A program made the position numbers and the translations under genes. A DNA stretch of 64,000 nucleotides from Setaria digitata (Eukaryota; Nematoda; Chromadorea; Rhabditida; Setariidae), in contig RCAB01000228.1 in assembly GCA_003640385.1 (NCBI GenBank), positions 1-64,000 on the forward strand, read 5' to 3'. Positions 25,401 through 51,400 of this stretch are shown piece by piece (within the stretch, counting starts at the first letter, position 1; every line of letters begins with the position of its first letter). A model generated the notes under the pieces. It made no database searches and had not been told where the DNA came from. It was given only the letters and a program-made list of their open reading frames with translations.

Positions 25401-27208
25401 AAGAGGCACATGGATTAAATTTCGCTGCCGCTGGCTGCTCCTTCCATTCGATTTTTGTTTGTAGCCGCCGAGAAGAGGAGAGACCGTGTAATCGGCGATG
25501 CCCGTAATTCAATCCGGACGGCAGCACTTCGTGTGGTGCGCCTTGATGATGAGTCTCTCCTCAGTGCACTTCTTTTCACTTTGTGGTCATTAAGCTCCAT
25601 TGCCTAACGCTACGATCCACAATCTTCACCTGCTGCTACTGCCGCTACTGCTGCTGGTGCTGGTGCTAGTGGTAGTAGTGACCTTATTTTTATATTATTG
25701 GTTGGTTCCACATCGTTCTGTTCCATTCCTGCAGTGATAGTTTTATTTCGAATGGTATTCTTAACTGACATCGTCCACAAACTTTCGTTACTGCTGGTAT
25801 TTCCCTGTTTAGTGCCTGTTGTTTTGAGGCTTGCGATGCTTCCAGTTAAATGTTTCGTTCTTTGATGAAGCAGTCATATATCGCCACATTTTTTACTGGA
25901 AGTAGAATATCAAGCATTTTTGAAATTCAAAATCTGAAATCTGGGCTTATCTGCCCGTTCACTATATGCTACTTCATTCATATAGCAAACACGCACATAC
26001 TGGTATTAGTGGGACATGTTGGACATATTCACAACAAATATGATAACATTTCACTGCATCTGTTCACTTCGTTTTGTTTGTTTCACGCCTCGCTTTATCC
26101 CTTATTTCACGCTTATTGTCTCTTAAGTCCACTCCCAAACTTTCTTAAACTATTAGCCGATTAATTTTTCAGAGGCTTTCAGCTCGTGTATTTTGTGCCA
26201 TTTAGAAAAGTATGTTCCATTCAGTCTTCAGTAAAAATAAAACCAAAGCTATAACTTTCCTACCTGCCCACCTTTTCCTTCCTCCTTCTCTCTCTTCCTT
26301 TAGGAAAAAAAAAAAAAAAAGGAAAAAGGACAAACTGTTTAATTTATTGTAAAAGTTCTGCCAAATAAAGAAAAAGAATGAAATTGTTCCTTCTATTTTT
26401 GCAGGGAAGTACGCTAAAGCGAAATATTAGGGTGCTAGATATTGTGGTCGTTCCACGCACAGAATTTCAGTGCTTCTGTGATCGCTTTGAAATTTGTTGT
26501 TAGCTTTTGTGCTTATATCTGAAGTTGCAGCAACGGGAAGCGTACACACCTAATCTACTGCATCTTTGTTATCTCTTTTCATTGACTTGCTTTATGTTTG
26601 TTCCTGCTAATTGTAGGTCTCTTTTGGTTCAAGCTAAATCAGGTATAATAATACTCAGCTTGAGATTTTTATTTAGCACTTAATTTCTCCAGAATAAGCA
26701 AAATTCGCTCTCTCCCTAGAAAGTTCGGAAAGAAAGGAATTTTACAGTTAAAAAAAGAAAAAAAAAAGTTTTATAATCTCATATAATAAAAGTCAATTAA
26801 ATGAAACGTTATTAGTGAAGAAAGGGAAGCGAAGTCACTGAAATGAGAGTATTTTGAACGGGCTACTGGAATTTTGTTGTAGGGAGGGTGTTACTGAGCG
26901 CCGTTAGGATATGTGAGATTAATATGACATCTAAAAGAGGATGTTGTGGGAGCAGTAGAGTAGTAGGTTATGCGTAATTAGCAAATGAAATAGTGTAGGG
27001 AGGTAAGGCACTACCAGTGTTTGAATGAAGTATAAAATACCAGTTATCAATCTATGCAGAGATGCTAATATTTTTCATGCTTCCTCATTGTATACGTTCA
27101 CTGTATACTTTAAATACAGTCACTCTATAATGGGCTGTTTTCTCCTCGCTACTGTATTAGTGTAAGCTTAATGAAATTAACAGTTGTGGATGTGTTAAAT
27201 GGTTGCAG
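22480..27208. other. upstream region of ctbp-1 with GC-richer block
   Basis: AT-rich to about 24.0 kb, then a GC-richer block from 24.2 to 25.75 kb. The block has strand-biased G runs, GGAT/ATGG repeats (25085-25115, 25195-25225) and GCT/GCC triplets (25628-25672). Open frames in this block on the minus strand have no domain and are probably compositional. The interval would carry the ctbp-1 promoter or enhancers. A poly-A run is at 26305-26321. Confidence 0.45.
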
Positions 27209-27235
27209 CGCGCTGTTACGTTCAGCGCATGTCTG

Positions 27236-39615
<12,380 letters not shown>

Positions 39616-40436
39616 GTTGATCTTCGTTGCTTTTTCGCATTTCACTTTAACTAGGTTTATTGAACTGTTGAATGTGCAAGTATTAAATTAATGTCTATTC
39701 AGCAGTGGTAAGGCTGACTAAACCGATGACAGCTTTTCTTTTGTAGCGTTTGTGAGTTTTTATGAACTTGTTGCATTTGTAAAATACCATTTGCAAGGAG
39801 ACTTTGAAGGCGCAAAATTGCGTCATTCCATATTTTGCCCGTGAAATTTCATTGTGAATTATTGCTGTTTGACAGACCTCTTAACGTTTTGTCACTCGTT
39901 AAATGTCAGCTCTTGTGTTTTTGTCTCATAATTTGCTTATGGAAAGGTATTATTAAAGCAGTTAAATAGAATAATCTCCAAAAAGTTACTTGCGCAGATT
40001 CAGGCTCTTTAGGAAGTTTGATTGGCTTATTACTTAACTGTCGATGCATGAACTTTGAGAAAACAAATCTGTTAATTTAACTTCTATACAGATACTACTA
40101 ATACATGCATACTAATAGTAACATCGATGTTTACGGTTTGTTAGGGTACGTTTTGGCAGTCATTAATATCACTCATTCTAGGCAAAAAATTAATTAAATG
40201 TATTAGTGCGACTTTTCCATATGCGGAAATAATTTGTCTGCTTTAGCATTTTCCGTTCCAAAAAGGGTCTTATTTTTCGAGAATGAATCAGGCACTGTGG
40301 TGCTCGAGGTTTGTAAGTTGTTGATTTTGGTGCAGTTGTATTGTTCCGGTAAAAGTATTAATAGCATTGACGCAAAACGTGTCAGTTATGGGGTTCGCTT
40401 GATTGGTGGAATGGTGTTCGCATGTATGTGTGTTGC

Positions 40437-40437
<1 letters not shown>

Positions 40438-40475
<38 letters not shown>
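40438..40475. repeat. (AT)n microsatellite
   Basis: About 19 TA/AT dinucleotides downstream of ctbp-1; it ends the ORF at 40234-40476 artificially in Tyr-Ile repeats. Confidence 0.95.
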
Positions 40476-40477
<2 letters not shown>

Positions 40478-41632
40478 GTATGTATGAATTTATATTTGTG
40501 TATTATGTCGTGAAATTTTTGTATGAGCGGTTAGTGTGTGGCATGATATAAGTGGGGATGGTAGTAATTTTTAAACACAAAAGTTCGTTCTCCCTTTTGC
40601 CAGTTTTTTTTTTTTTTTTTTTTTTTTTTTGGAGTTAATATGGTTTGTACATAAATTTTTGACTTCTTATTTGTTACGGTGATTTTCATTTTCCTTTTTA
40701 TTTACCGTTCAAGTATGGTTTCTGTTGATTTGTTTCATTCTCACATAAACAAAATGTTGTTTCATATTTTCAATATTTAATTGTCTTAATTTCTTCATAC
40801 CCTTAAATTTAGCGTTAGTTCCTCGCCAGTTACTATAATATTATGCTGCAGAATTGCATTGGTTGTTATTTATTTGGGGATTTGTTTTAGGTTTCCCATC
40901 TTTAGTAGCTATGAAAAGGAACAGTGTGCAGGTAATTCTGTTATTTTGACCAAATCTAAAAGCAGGTGGACCTGTTTTGTGTTTTACTTCTTTGAGTCCT
41001 CGGTTTTTCCAACCTCCGTATACAGCGTTCATCATTTAGCGGGTGTCAGTTTTGTTTTTGATGTTATCAGAGTCACTATTATGCATTTTAGTGAAATGTA
41101 TCTGTTGAATGGGTAGTATTCCGGCTTTCGGTAAATATCTGAAAACAGGTCATGTTTCTGTCTTAACTGTTAAATGGAAATACATTTTGATTGATTGATG
41201 GTCGTGGTTGTCACCTCGGGAATACTATTCATATCTGTTGTAATTTTTTGATTCCTTTCATGGGATGAACAAATATAACATTCTTGTAAATGGTCATAAG
41301 GTTTCGCAAATGCAACATATTGTGCCGATTTGATTTTCCTGCACTCCTACGTCCGTGATCAAATGTTTCGAGCCTCTTTGTGCGCGTTGCTTGCGTTATT
41401 TTTGTCAGCGGTGGTACGGCTTATTCATGATTCGCCTGACTGATGTTTCTCATTGATTCTTCGGGGAGAGAATAGGGTGTGGTAGGCTGTATCGCTGGGG
41501 CTGTATTTTTCTGATCTAGAATACAAACTGGAATCAGAGCTATGCGTAATTGGTAAGACAGGACCGTACTGGTTGGACAATTTATTAGAGTTCAGGGAGT
41601 TGCAGTTGATGATTACAGTTAGGTTCTGGGTA

Positions 41633-41683
41633 GTTCAAATACTTGAGAACGGTTTTTCGTTCAAATACTTGAGAACGGTTTTT
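41633..41683. repeat. 25-bp tandem duplication
   Basis: The unit GTTCAAATACTTGAGAACGG plus five T occurs at 41633-41657 and 41659-41683, separated by one base and without mismatches. Confidence 0.9.
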
Positions 41684-43207
41684 GTACGTGGAGCGCTCGT
41701 GGATAATGTGGCTGGGTAATGTGTGATGATGAGTGAGGTAAGGATGTATGGAAACATCGGATGTCTTTTGTTGTAAGTTAGGGTGGTGGGCCGTTTAAGG
41801 TGGTTTAGGTGGGTATGTGGTACTTTGGTTTACTTTTTTCCTCGGGGTAATTGTTTACCGTGATCATTTTTTCTTTTTCTGGTACACCGATTCCACATAA
41901 GCTCCTAGTATTTGAACGTTTGATATTTTGCCATATTATTCATGTGAGGGAATAACTGTTATAGTATCTTGATCTGCACCACTACACTTCTTCAATTAGT
42001 TTCACGTAAGTTAGTCGTAGAAAAATGTGGTGGACTTGCAGCAGGTACATCGAAATCTCATTTAAACAGCAATGGAGGGCCACAGTAGTTGTCTTCTTTG
42101 CCCAAATTATCTGGTTTTTGGGTATTCGCAGACCACTGTTATCGGCAGTTTCTGGTATAGCAGAGTTTAGGTTTTTCAGACATTAGGTCTGGTGAAATGA
42201 AATGTTAATTTAGCTAATTCATTTTATGCACTGTTATGTTTTTCTCATTTACGCAGTGTACTTCTTCATTTTGTTGAATATATTTTGCATAATTTTATTC
42301 AACTTGTTTTCAACAGCACAAATGTTATATTTTGTGAGGAGGAGTGGTGTTATGGATGGGATATGTTATATACATTTCCTCAGTGTCTTGGACATTTCAG
42401 TGATTCGAAAGTATTGGGGGTGATCGAATGAAAATTAGTTATTTAATATATTCCAAAATGCTACTTTTGAGTCTCGCCGTGTTCTCATAATTTTCCAGGA
42501 TGAAACATATTTAGAAAGCGAATAGTTTTGCACATATAAGGTTTCTTTTGAAATCATATGTTTTCTAACCTGGAAATGTAAATGAAATACCAATCCTCGA
42601 CATGTCAGTTTTTCTTATGTGAGTATTTTACCCATATGTTCAAAACTATTAAAAGGATCTTAGTAGTATTTCCTCAAAAAAAATTGTATTTGCCTGTGTG
42701 GTAAGGCGAAGATGCCCTTGGAGGCATCTACGGGAAGCATCCTTCCACATATAAAAGTTATGGTGATTCAGTGTTTACACACTTGCAGATGCAACCTCGC
42801 AAATTTAACAAGCTGGTTAGCGAAAACCCAACTCCTATTACTAATATTTTGATGATTTTGCTTTCAGTTTCATCCGTTGTTTTTCGTAAACATTTGCATC
42901 GCTCTTAATGGTGTTGGATTAATGGGCATTTTGAGGAGATTGCTGGTTTTATCTTGGCGAAGCAGGTATAGGATTTTATATACATATTGCTAAAACGAGG
43001 ATTTTTAGCTACAATAAAAAGAAACTTGTCACTGAAAACCCTGAGAATTGGAAATGGATTCTATCATGCCACAGTTTGGTACGGCACCGAATCCTGAAGT
43101 TAAATGAAATAATTTTATGTTGACTCTTTACAAATTGATGAAGGAATTTTTAGTTTGAAAAATCGTGCTAGAACTCCAAAGAATATAAAGTCTATCGATT
43201 CATTAGA

Positions 43208-43405
43208 TTAATTAGAAGTGTAGTATATATACTTTATCCTGTATATGTAGGTCGCTAAGAGATGTTTACTAATTTTCAATGTTTGTCCATCTCGAACACT
43301 TTCATATATCTTAACCATGTCACTTCTATCCGACTCCTCTCTTTCGTACAACTCAGTGCATTTTTGTAATCTTTGCTCTGTACGTTTGTAGTGAGTAATC
43401 AGCAA
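43208..43405 (-). mobile_element. possible LINE-type retrotransposon remnant
   Basis: A 65-codon minus-strand frame contains HYKRTEQRLQKCTELYEREE and then SDRSDMVKIYESVRDGQ. This resembles the end of non-LTR retrotransposon reverse transcriptases of nematodes and other animals, where a Y-E-E-R-L segment is followed by L-x-x-R-R-x-R-x-D-M/L-I-x-x-Y-K-I/V. The flanks show no further reverse transcriptase motifs, so it would be a short decayed 3' fragment. It could instead be an exon of an unknown gene. Confidence 0.33.
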
Positions 43406-43663
43406 TTTTTAAATCTTCTTATATAATATCGAGAAATTACGATTGCACTGAAATTATGCTTTGAACTCATTTCCTTTCCTTGCCTTCAAGAAAAAATGTG
43501 CTAAATGACACTTCATTAGGCTGGAAGAGAGAAGAGGGAAGAAACTTCTTTTTTTTTTTCCCTTAGTAATTTTTATGCTTGGTATGGATTTATTAATTAC
43601 ATTGTTAAGTGGATTCCTTTATTGATCGTTATGCTGGAGGAAAAGGAATAAAAGAAAATTTAC

Positions 43664-43674
43664 TATTCTTGCAG
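43664..43674 (+). promoter_or_regulatory. probable spliced-leader acceptor
   Basis: TATTCTTGCAG immediately upstream of the short 5' UTR of the membrane-protein gene. An in-frame stop between it and the ATG excludes a coding exon to the left, which favours trans-splicing or a non-coding first exon. Confidence 0.5.
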
Positions 43675-43704
43675 CTTTTATAGATATTCATTGGTGGAAA
43701 TTCC

Positions 43705-45098
43705 ATGGCTCAAGTACCTCCTTCACCATGGTCCAGGTGGGATGCGCCAGGTTAGCTTCTGATTTAAAATTTTATAGCTAACTCATCCACAAGTTCTTAT
43801 ACTGCTAGAATTAATTTGATAACTAAACAAATTTTAGACCTTTTTTTTAGTGTCCTTTTTCTCTTTACGCCTTATGCATTTTTTAAAATGCATCGACGAC
43901 CAGAAAACTCATAGAGAATAAATAAATTGAATGGCTCTATTTTCACTCTTTTTGCTTTATTTATAGATATATTCATTTTGTTATTTTCTTTTTTCTAAAA
44001 AGTCGTAGACTTACTCATTTTTAATCAGCTACTGCTTCTAGAATATTTGATCTTTACAAAGTTTGTGAGCAGTTTTAGGCTATCAGTATGTGTCAAATCA
44101 AACGAAACCACCACTTTTAATGCTGCATGATGCCGGATTTGAGGATCCTAATCCCCAGGTTAGGAATGAAACTCGGCAAAGGCTAATGATAGCTGCTAGA
44201 CTTCTCGATCAAAAGAGAAATCGTAAGTTAACAAAATGGTCAAGTGATGAAATTGCAGATTTGGGGGTACATGAAAAAGCAACTCAAATGATTTTCATCA
44301 TTAGCCTTTTGAAAATTCTGCATCCATTGATGACATTTTTTTCGATATATTTCTCATTTTACACTTCATAAGGAAAATGATTTGATTGAAGTGCAGCGTA
44401 AATATATCCTGACTATCTTTTTTAGAGATTGATGCAAATTTTGTTGATTGTATATATGGGATAGAAAATTCCCCAACACGTATCATGGAACGATGTCTAG
44501 CAAGTACTGGATGTTGTGAAACAGCATGCTGCAAAAATCGTTCATGGTTAACAATTTTCATTTTTTTGTAAATTTTTTCCATCCTTCCTGAGTCTTTCTT
44601 GACCTTCCTGATGGATATTGTGAACCTGAGTTGAACTTTTTCATATCCCATATTTTTGGAGTACTGCGAAACTGAGATAAACTGAAAATAAGGAATCGTA
44701 TTACAGGCAGGAGAAATATGCTTGGGCAATTGCACTCCTTGCAGTATTTTGCATCCTTGTTCTTATCTCCCTATCTGTGACATTGTTTTGCTGGTTGTAC
44801 AATCGAGCCAGGGATAAACACCAGAAACAACTTATCAACGAATCAATGGGTGAAATGAGTCCTGCTGTGTCACAAGTTCGTTTCAAACAATTTTTTTACG
44901 AACTGGATCATTTTGTGAAGGATCATGAAATAATTTGGAATTTAGTTACTTAAAATTTGTTGCAAATGGGATTATACTGAAACTAAACTCAAAACTCTAC
45001 TGCTAGCTCTATCTGATTTGCAGGCAAATATGGCAGCACTCGAAAATCGAAATGAAAGTGGTTATTATCCATATGTCGGTGGACCCAACCATTACTGA
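43705..45098 (+). CDS. small single-pass membrane protein, Cys-rich
   Basis: Five exons give 198 residues: 43705-43750, 44079-44266, 44428-44546, 44707-44875 and 45024-45098 (TGA). The N-terminal part has no signal peptide (MAQVPPSPWSRWDAPG), then a polar, Arg-rich helical region. A cysteine cluster C-x5-CC-x3-CC (CLASTGCCETACC, about residues 100-112) sits just before one strong membrane segment (about 122-145). A polar tail ends YYPYVGGPNHY. The cluster resembles the CC-x3-CC end of nematode CX modules, but I cannot confirm it. The start is forced: the frame has a TAG at 43681, and an acceptor TATTCTTGCAG (ending 43674) gives a 30-base 5' UTR as in trans-spliced messages. AATAAA at 45144 follows the stop by 45 bases. 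The acceptor of exon 3 (AGAG|ATT) was chosen for frame. Function unknown; topology with the Cys cluster outside is inferred. Confidence 0.75.
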
Positions 45099-45143
45099 TA
45101 ATGAGAAAACTCCTGAGAACCATGTAGTCGTACAAGGATGCGA

Positions 45144-45149
45144 AATAAA
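45144..45149 (+). terminator. polyadenylation signal AATAAA
   Basis: Canonical hexamer 45 bases after the stop codon of the membrane-protein gene. Confidence 0.6.
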
Positions 45150-48100
45150 AATCAATCATTTCATTTATTTAGAACTTTGCTATTTATTTCTCGATCAGTT
45201 TAGCTGTAGCAAAAGACATCTTGTATATTTGCACCGTGTAAGATCGGTTTCATTCCCTTTCTTAGCGAACGAAAAAGCCATGGGTTTTTCAATGACTTTA
45301 TAGAAGTGGGTTGGAATTTATGGACTAGCATTATTAAACCAGTTATTAATTACAAAATGAATATTGTTTCTGACAGCGATAGCGAAATAAAACATGAACT
45401 TTATTATCTATAAGTTTTCCTAACGATAGTTATGATAAATTTGGTGGGGAAGTAATCTATTCATAGTAGATATTGCAGTGGTAATTGTCAAGATACAGAT
45501 ATTTCTATCGTTTTGCCATAAATCCAGAATTCTTTTGCTATTCTATAGGATAATCACTTCCCACCTTTCTGAAACTGGTCCTTCCTGCATCCTAGTATGT
45601 ACTTACATCACAGCAAGAAGTGCAATGTTCAAACACCTACGTAGCTCACATGAACACCGGTGAGATCTGAAGGAAATGCAATAGTTTTTCTCAGCGTTAT
45701 GCTAGCAGGAAAATCTGAGTCACCAGAGCACAGAAAGAATGTTACTTTATGTAGTAAATCATCCATATTTGTGTCATGTGTATTATTTGCGGTAGTGTCA
45801 ACAGAGCAGAGATTCTTAAAGATTGTTATTCACCTTATATTTGAGATGTGTGTAACACAGCTGAAAAAAGGAAGTGAAATCGGGAAGCGGTTAGCCCAAA
45901 AATGAATAAAGGTTAGCTCAACAAGAAGTCTAGCTGTAAATGTCCGATAAAGTTAAAACAGATGGTTGGAAGGAATGATTTCCGTTGAATACAAAAATCT
46001 ATAAAAATTAATGATCCATACGACCACTGACTAGTATAATGATGATGCTTAAAAGGCTGATAAGAAGTAGCGATGGATCTGTGGTTTGTAAAAGAAATGT
46101 GGAACCAAAACGACAAGAATTAGTTGACATTCTTGGAGTAATTCAGTTGTTTAGTTAATCCAGTTACTAGTCATTCTGTTCAAGATGACCTATGAAGGAC
46201 AGTTCTTTTAACATTAGTGGTCATTCATTTCATGTGGACGATTTATGTCGAATGAGCATCGAATTTCTTAGTTACTCGAAGCATTTTATGAATGGAGGAT
46301 CTCTTCCTACACTGGATGAAAAGGAAATGAGAACTTGGAGATTCATTGCAACTCTGCTCCGTTTCACGAGTATTATTTGATGACAATATACCTTCAGCAC
46401 CTTACTATGCATAAATTTGAATTTTCAGATTTCTGGACTGAAAAGCTTGCCGTACGTAGACTTTCGGAAATTTACTAAATTTCCACATTTGAGTATCAGG
46501 TTTAAGCATTACGCATTAAACTAATGAGAGTCAACATGTTCCCTGACTCTCATATCACAACTGTATTCTTTCTGAACAGTCAAATATGTAGTGCATCATT
46601 TCATAAGAAGGAACGTTGAAAACGACATCTCAACTTTTTTTTTTTACAGGTACTGTGTCATACTAGACTAGGATGCACGGTTAGTTGGGCGTAGAATTAC
46701 CTTAAATGAAACAATTTATTAGTAACAACTTTAAATGCATTGTAGTATGTCATTAGTTTCATATTCGCTTTCAAACATGCACTTTACCATTGCTTGATAT
46801 GTAACTATTATCATATTAGAATATGCCTTTTCAGATGGGGGATTTGTATTGCTTTACTTTCAATCTCAAGTATCACATAGGTAATTACGTACGATCTCAA
46901 TTGGTCTATTTCGCTGTTAATATAAAGTAGTACCCAACGATTGCAGAAGAAATCTAATGCAAGATGCAGTAGTTTGAACATAAAAATGGCCTAATTCTTT
47001 CGAATAGTTTTTTAATATCAGATTCGGATTAGGAGCCGTTAGAAATATATATTAACGCAAATAATGAAATGGTTTCTTCCTCTCCTGAATTAGCATTTTT
47101 GGTGTCAGATGTTAAGCAGATGTATAAATTAAGTTAACAAACAAATAAGTGAATTAATTAAATAGGCAAATATATAAATAAATAAAAGAAGTAAACAAAT
47201 GAACGAAAATTAAATAAGTAAATAAACAAAATAATAAAGTATTTTATATATGTATACATATATATTATTATGATTATTATTATTATTATTATTCTGTTTA
47301 TTTACTAATATAAACATATAATTAAATTTTGTTTGAAAATATCTAAAATATAATTCGTTTCTGCTATATTTAGAACAGGCAGATATATGAATCGTCGATT
47401 ACAAAGGATTGCATCGGTACCTTAAGAAAAAAGAAAGCGGTAAATTTCGGAATGATTTATATATAGCAAATGCATCACTCACTCCATAATTTTATTTCAG
47501 AGAAGAATTCATCCCGATGTATCTTACTGCAGCGTCAACTACTATACTTCCACATCCTTCGCGTTTGTAGATTGGTTTGATCTTGATTTTGATATTAAAA
47601 CTGAATAATATATTGGGATCTTCTTATTTTTGGCATTAACGCCACAATCTTTTCTCATAATTTGTAGAAACATTTTATAATACGTGGTCGACATAATAAC
47701 AGTCCAGGCTTAAGAGACATAAAATTGAAAAACGTGTGAAAAGTGGTAATCCTCCTCTAGAGGTCATGATGATATCACAAATCCTCCCACTTGACCAGAG
47801 TTTATCAGATTTCGAAGCTCAAAAATTTCAGAATAAAATTTGAAAATGTTGAAACAATACAAGTAAATCAAGAAGTTACACATTTACTACAAATCAAATA
47901 TAACTAATATTCAAATCAGACGCTAGTTATTAATCAATATTTCTTGTACAAAGGATTTGCTGATATACGATTGACTGACTATTTGTGCCTTTTGAATATA
48001 ACTGCCAAATACGCAACAGTACTTTCTATTCCTGCTGAAATTTCTCAACAGAATACCTACTTGGCAAAACAATTCTTTATTGAAGTAAGATATGTCGCAT

Positions 48101-48380
48101 TTGCAAGTAACAACTATTTGTGCTGAAATTTATAGTGCTGAATTGTTAAACGCAACATGACATTAAAAGATTATAAACGAATCACAAAATAATGTAACAG
48201 AGATTAACTGCCACAAGAGAAGCTTACAGGATTCAGGATTATTAGCGGGACGAGGTAACTAAGAGCAAACAACTAGCACAACACTGCGCAAACTATTCGT
48301 AAACTGGCAAGATTTTTTCCCTTGTATTTTTCAACTTACCAATTCAAAAAAAAAGAAACAAAGTGATTTAATGATAAGTA
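45150..48380. other. AT-rich intergenic DNA
   Basis: Includes AAATAAGT/AAATAAAC low-complexity sequence at 47130-47240 and (ATT)n at 47265-47293. The frame at 46192-46380 (phrase DEKEMRTWRFIATLLRF) and that at 45660-45905 are open, but no domain or splice context supports them. Both may be remnants. Confidence 0.4.
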
Positions 48381-48426
48381 AGTATTTAACAAGGAATATT
48401 CAAAGTATTTAACAAGGAATATTCAA
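48381..48426. repeat. 23-bp tandem duplication at the 3' end of the Tincar-like gene
   Basis: AGTATTTAACAAGGAATATTCA occurs at 48381-48402 and 48404-48425 (period 23). The second copy includes the stop codon (48423-48425, read on the minus strand), so duplication occurred exactly at the coding/UTR border. Confidence 0.85.
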
Positions 48427-51400
48427 ACAATACTGGTCGCAAATTCAGCTGAACCCATGACACGATTTGTTTGTCCATTGAGACGAGTATTTTCTGCAGA
48501 TTCATTACTCGACGTTAAACTGTAATTAGCTGAATCGTCTTGACGCGAACCTCCAGTGCAGACTTTAATTTGATGCCGTGTTGTTGTACTTCCACTAGCG
48601 ACTGTAGGACGTGACGACTTTGGTTGCTGTTGAGCCCTCAGTGTTCGATCTTGATCACTACCCTCCAGATGTAAAATACCGTGATCGTCACCTAAATTAC
48701 CGTATAGACTAACAGTACCAGCTGTACCGCCACTCACAAACCGTCCACCGCTATAAATATTTTGTGTATTAGGAGAGCCTGGTGTAGGTGCTCGTTGTGA
48801 CGAATAATTACTTGCACTGCCTTGACTGGTTAACGTGGATGTAGGCGTGAAGCACGGTTCTTGCTGACTGGTGTTAGCAGCCGATGAAGTCTAAAATGAT
48901 TTATATTAAAGATAAAAAAAAAATTTATGTGGAAGATATTATTGTACTGGAAGTGCCGAGTTGAGGTTTCATCCTCCTCCCTCCAGTAGAGCAATGTTAC
49001 TATTCTACATTTGTATAAAATCCGTTTGCTCGCAGTAAAAAATGCAAGCAGTTGTATGTAACAGGATTTACTTTATTGTCAAACGAAAAGTGTACTCAAA
49101 ATCATTAGTGAAACTAGTATCAGATTACTATTGGGGAACGAAATTATAAATGGTATTTCTGAGGGCGCAACGGTAATAAAAAATCCCCGAAAAGTGATAA
49201 CCTACACCAGTAAGTATAGAAATGAAAACTTAAAATAGGAATAATAAATACTGCAGCAGAAGTAGTCACAGGACATTCCTCAGCGTAAAATACACTACTC
49301 AGATAGTGTTATTTGCACAATACTGCTAACATGATGCTTCAAAATTTCTATGAATAGTGCTATGAAATTAAAAGGTAACTTCTATAAAATAACTATTTGT
49401 AGTGAATAAAAAAGGATATTTATAATATAATTCTGAGGACATCTAACTCATACGTTTTACCAATAAAGGTGCAAGAATTTGTTGTATTTAATTTACTCAG
49501 AAGCAATAATTTATGGTTTCGATGAAAGCAATAAGGTAGACCTTGTCATATGATCCAGGTCCTGTCCAGTCCATTCCTTGAGAGATTTCTGAAGCTTGTC
49601 TCTGCTGTGACCAGTTTCCATAGATGGATCCAGCTGCAGAACTATGTTGCTGCTGTTGCATGTTAGTTAATCTATGTGAGTCGAGAGAAGGAGTAACGCT
49701 GTTAAATGATGATAGTTTCAGGTTGGAAGCCCTTTGATATAGCGGCTGTTCCCTAGAAACTATTTACTTCACAACTTTTATTATTCAAAATTTAAACAAA
49801 GATGACGTTACTTACAACGAAGTGATTAAGAGATTGATGATGGAATAGAGAAAATGCTCACCTGTAGGAAACAGATGTCCGTATACCTAAGCGATTCTCA
49901 GCAGCAGGACTACTTCGTATGGAAAGTACGGAGGGCGCTGGCCCACTCTCTAACGTAATGTTCTGTGACGTATTGGCCTGGAATAATGCAATCAGCTGAG
50001 AGTTTGTCGAAAATAATAAGTTGGTTAAAAATATTCCGTTTTTAAACAGTGGATAAGAATAATCGGGAAACCTGCGTTCTGCTGTAAACAGTACCCATAT
50101 TTCGACTAGTCTGAGCCGCCTGAGCAGCTTGAGCAGCAGCCTGTTGCATCAGTTGCTGATTCTGAAGAGCACGAGTCTACAAAAGACAATAAAACGCTGC
50201 TGAAAATAATCTAATCCCTATTTTACCACCTGCTTCAATTAAAAATAGAAAACAGAATCATGTAGCTCGAAAGAGTGGAGAATTTTCAAATCCTCTTAAA
50301 TTCGTATTTGTAGTAGAAAATAATCGTACTGCAACTGTAAAAAGCTATTCATCTTCAACCTGAGGCCGACCATATGTTGAATACGCTTCGTATGAAAGAC
50401 CCGTATTTCCGAATCCATTATTAACAGCAGCCTCATCTTCGATACTTCGTCTTCGTGTCATAGTTGTTTCCGTCTGTCCAGTTCGACTTTTGTGAATTGA
50501 AGCATATGCCTCCTGTTGCTAAACAAGATTTCGCTGTAAGAAGAGATTACAAAATAGCGTGGGCGTAGTCTCTACTAACAGAAATCTCTTTCCCGAAAAA
50601 AAGTCTGCTTTGAAAATTATTCTCAAATCACGATAAAAAACCGCCGTCCGAACATGAACTAAGTCATCTTGCAAAACCTGTAAATATATTCCTAAATCTT
50701 GACTATTTTCATTACGTCCTCTTTTGTACCTTTCTTGAACCATCTGAAAAGGAAGTTTATGTTCACCGTCATAGCTGTACTATCAGACACGTTATTTCCA
50801 CTGGAGATGTGAACTGAATTTTGCAATGACGGTCTTCGAGGTATTTGTAGTACTTTTCGACTGCTACAGGATGCATATTCCGCTCCTTGAACTCGCTGAC
50901 AAAAAAAGAAAAAAAAAAATTATTCTGTTTTTAATAATATCCTTTGAAATAATGCGAAAAAATTTTTGAGAAAATTAAACAAGGAAATTCAAATTTCAAT
51001 CTGACTCTTTAGGAAACCACTGAAAGAGAGTAGAAATTGTTAACAAACTCCCAGCTCTCTCAAAAAGATCAATTTGTATAAACCAACAAAACCTGAAATG
51101 TTCCAAGCGTATTTCCAGGTACGGTAACATTTGCTGAAACTTTTGCTTCAGTAGAATATTTGGGAGTGTTCATTACAATCCGCTGCTGTGATGCATGTGT
51201 CATTTGTGGCTGTCCCGTGTGAGGAATCTAGAGAAGTCGTAGGGACGAGTTAAACTTATTCTCGAACTAATTATAAATAGATTTTTAGTAAAATTTTTGA
51301 AGATTTCAGTTTTAATAATATCGAGATATGAAGATTTCCAGAGTAAAAGAGTCAACATACCGTATGGTAAGCAGCAGTGGGTGAGTTCTCATCACTGCTT

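Larger units (their letters stand above)
39616..43206. other. downstream region of ctbp-1
   Basis: Holds the 3' UTR of ctbp-1 (no perfect AATAAA close to the stop) and then intergenic DNA. Includes an (AT)n tract, a poly-T run and a 25-base tandem duplication listed separately. No exon with convincing borders was found. Confidence 0.5.

Noticed and set aside
25288..25600. Two overlapping minus-strand ORFs with balanced composition
   Set aside because: Both frames look equally protein-like, which points to GC-richer composition rather than coding; no domain or splice sites.
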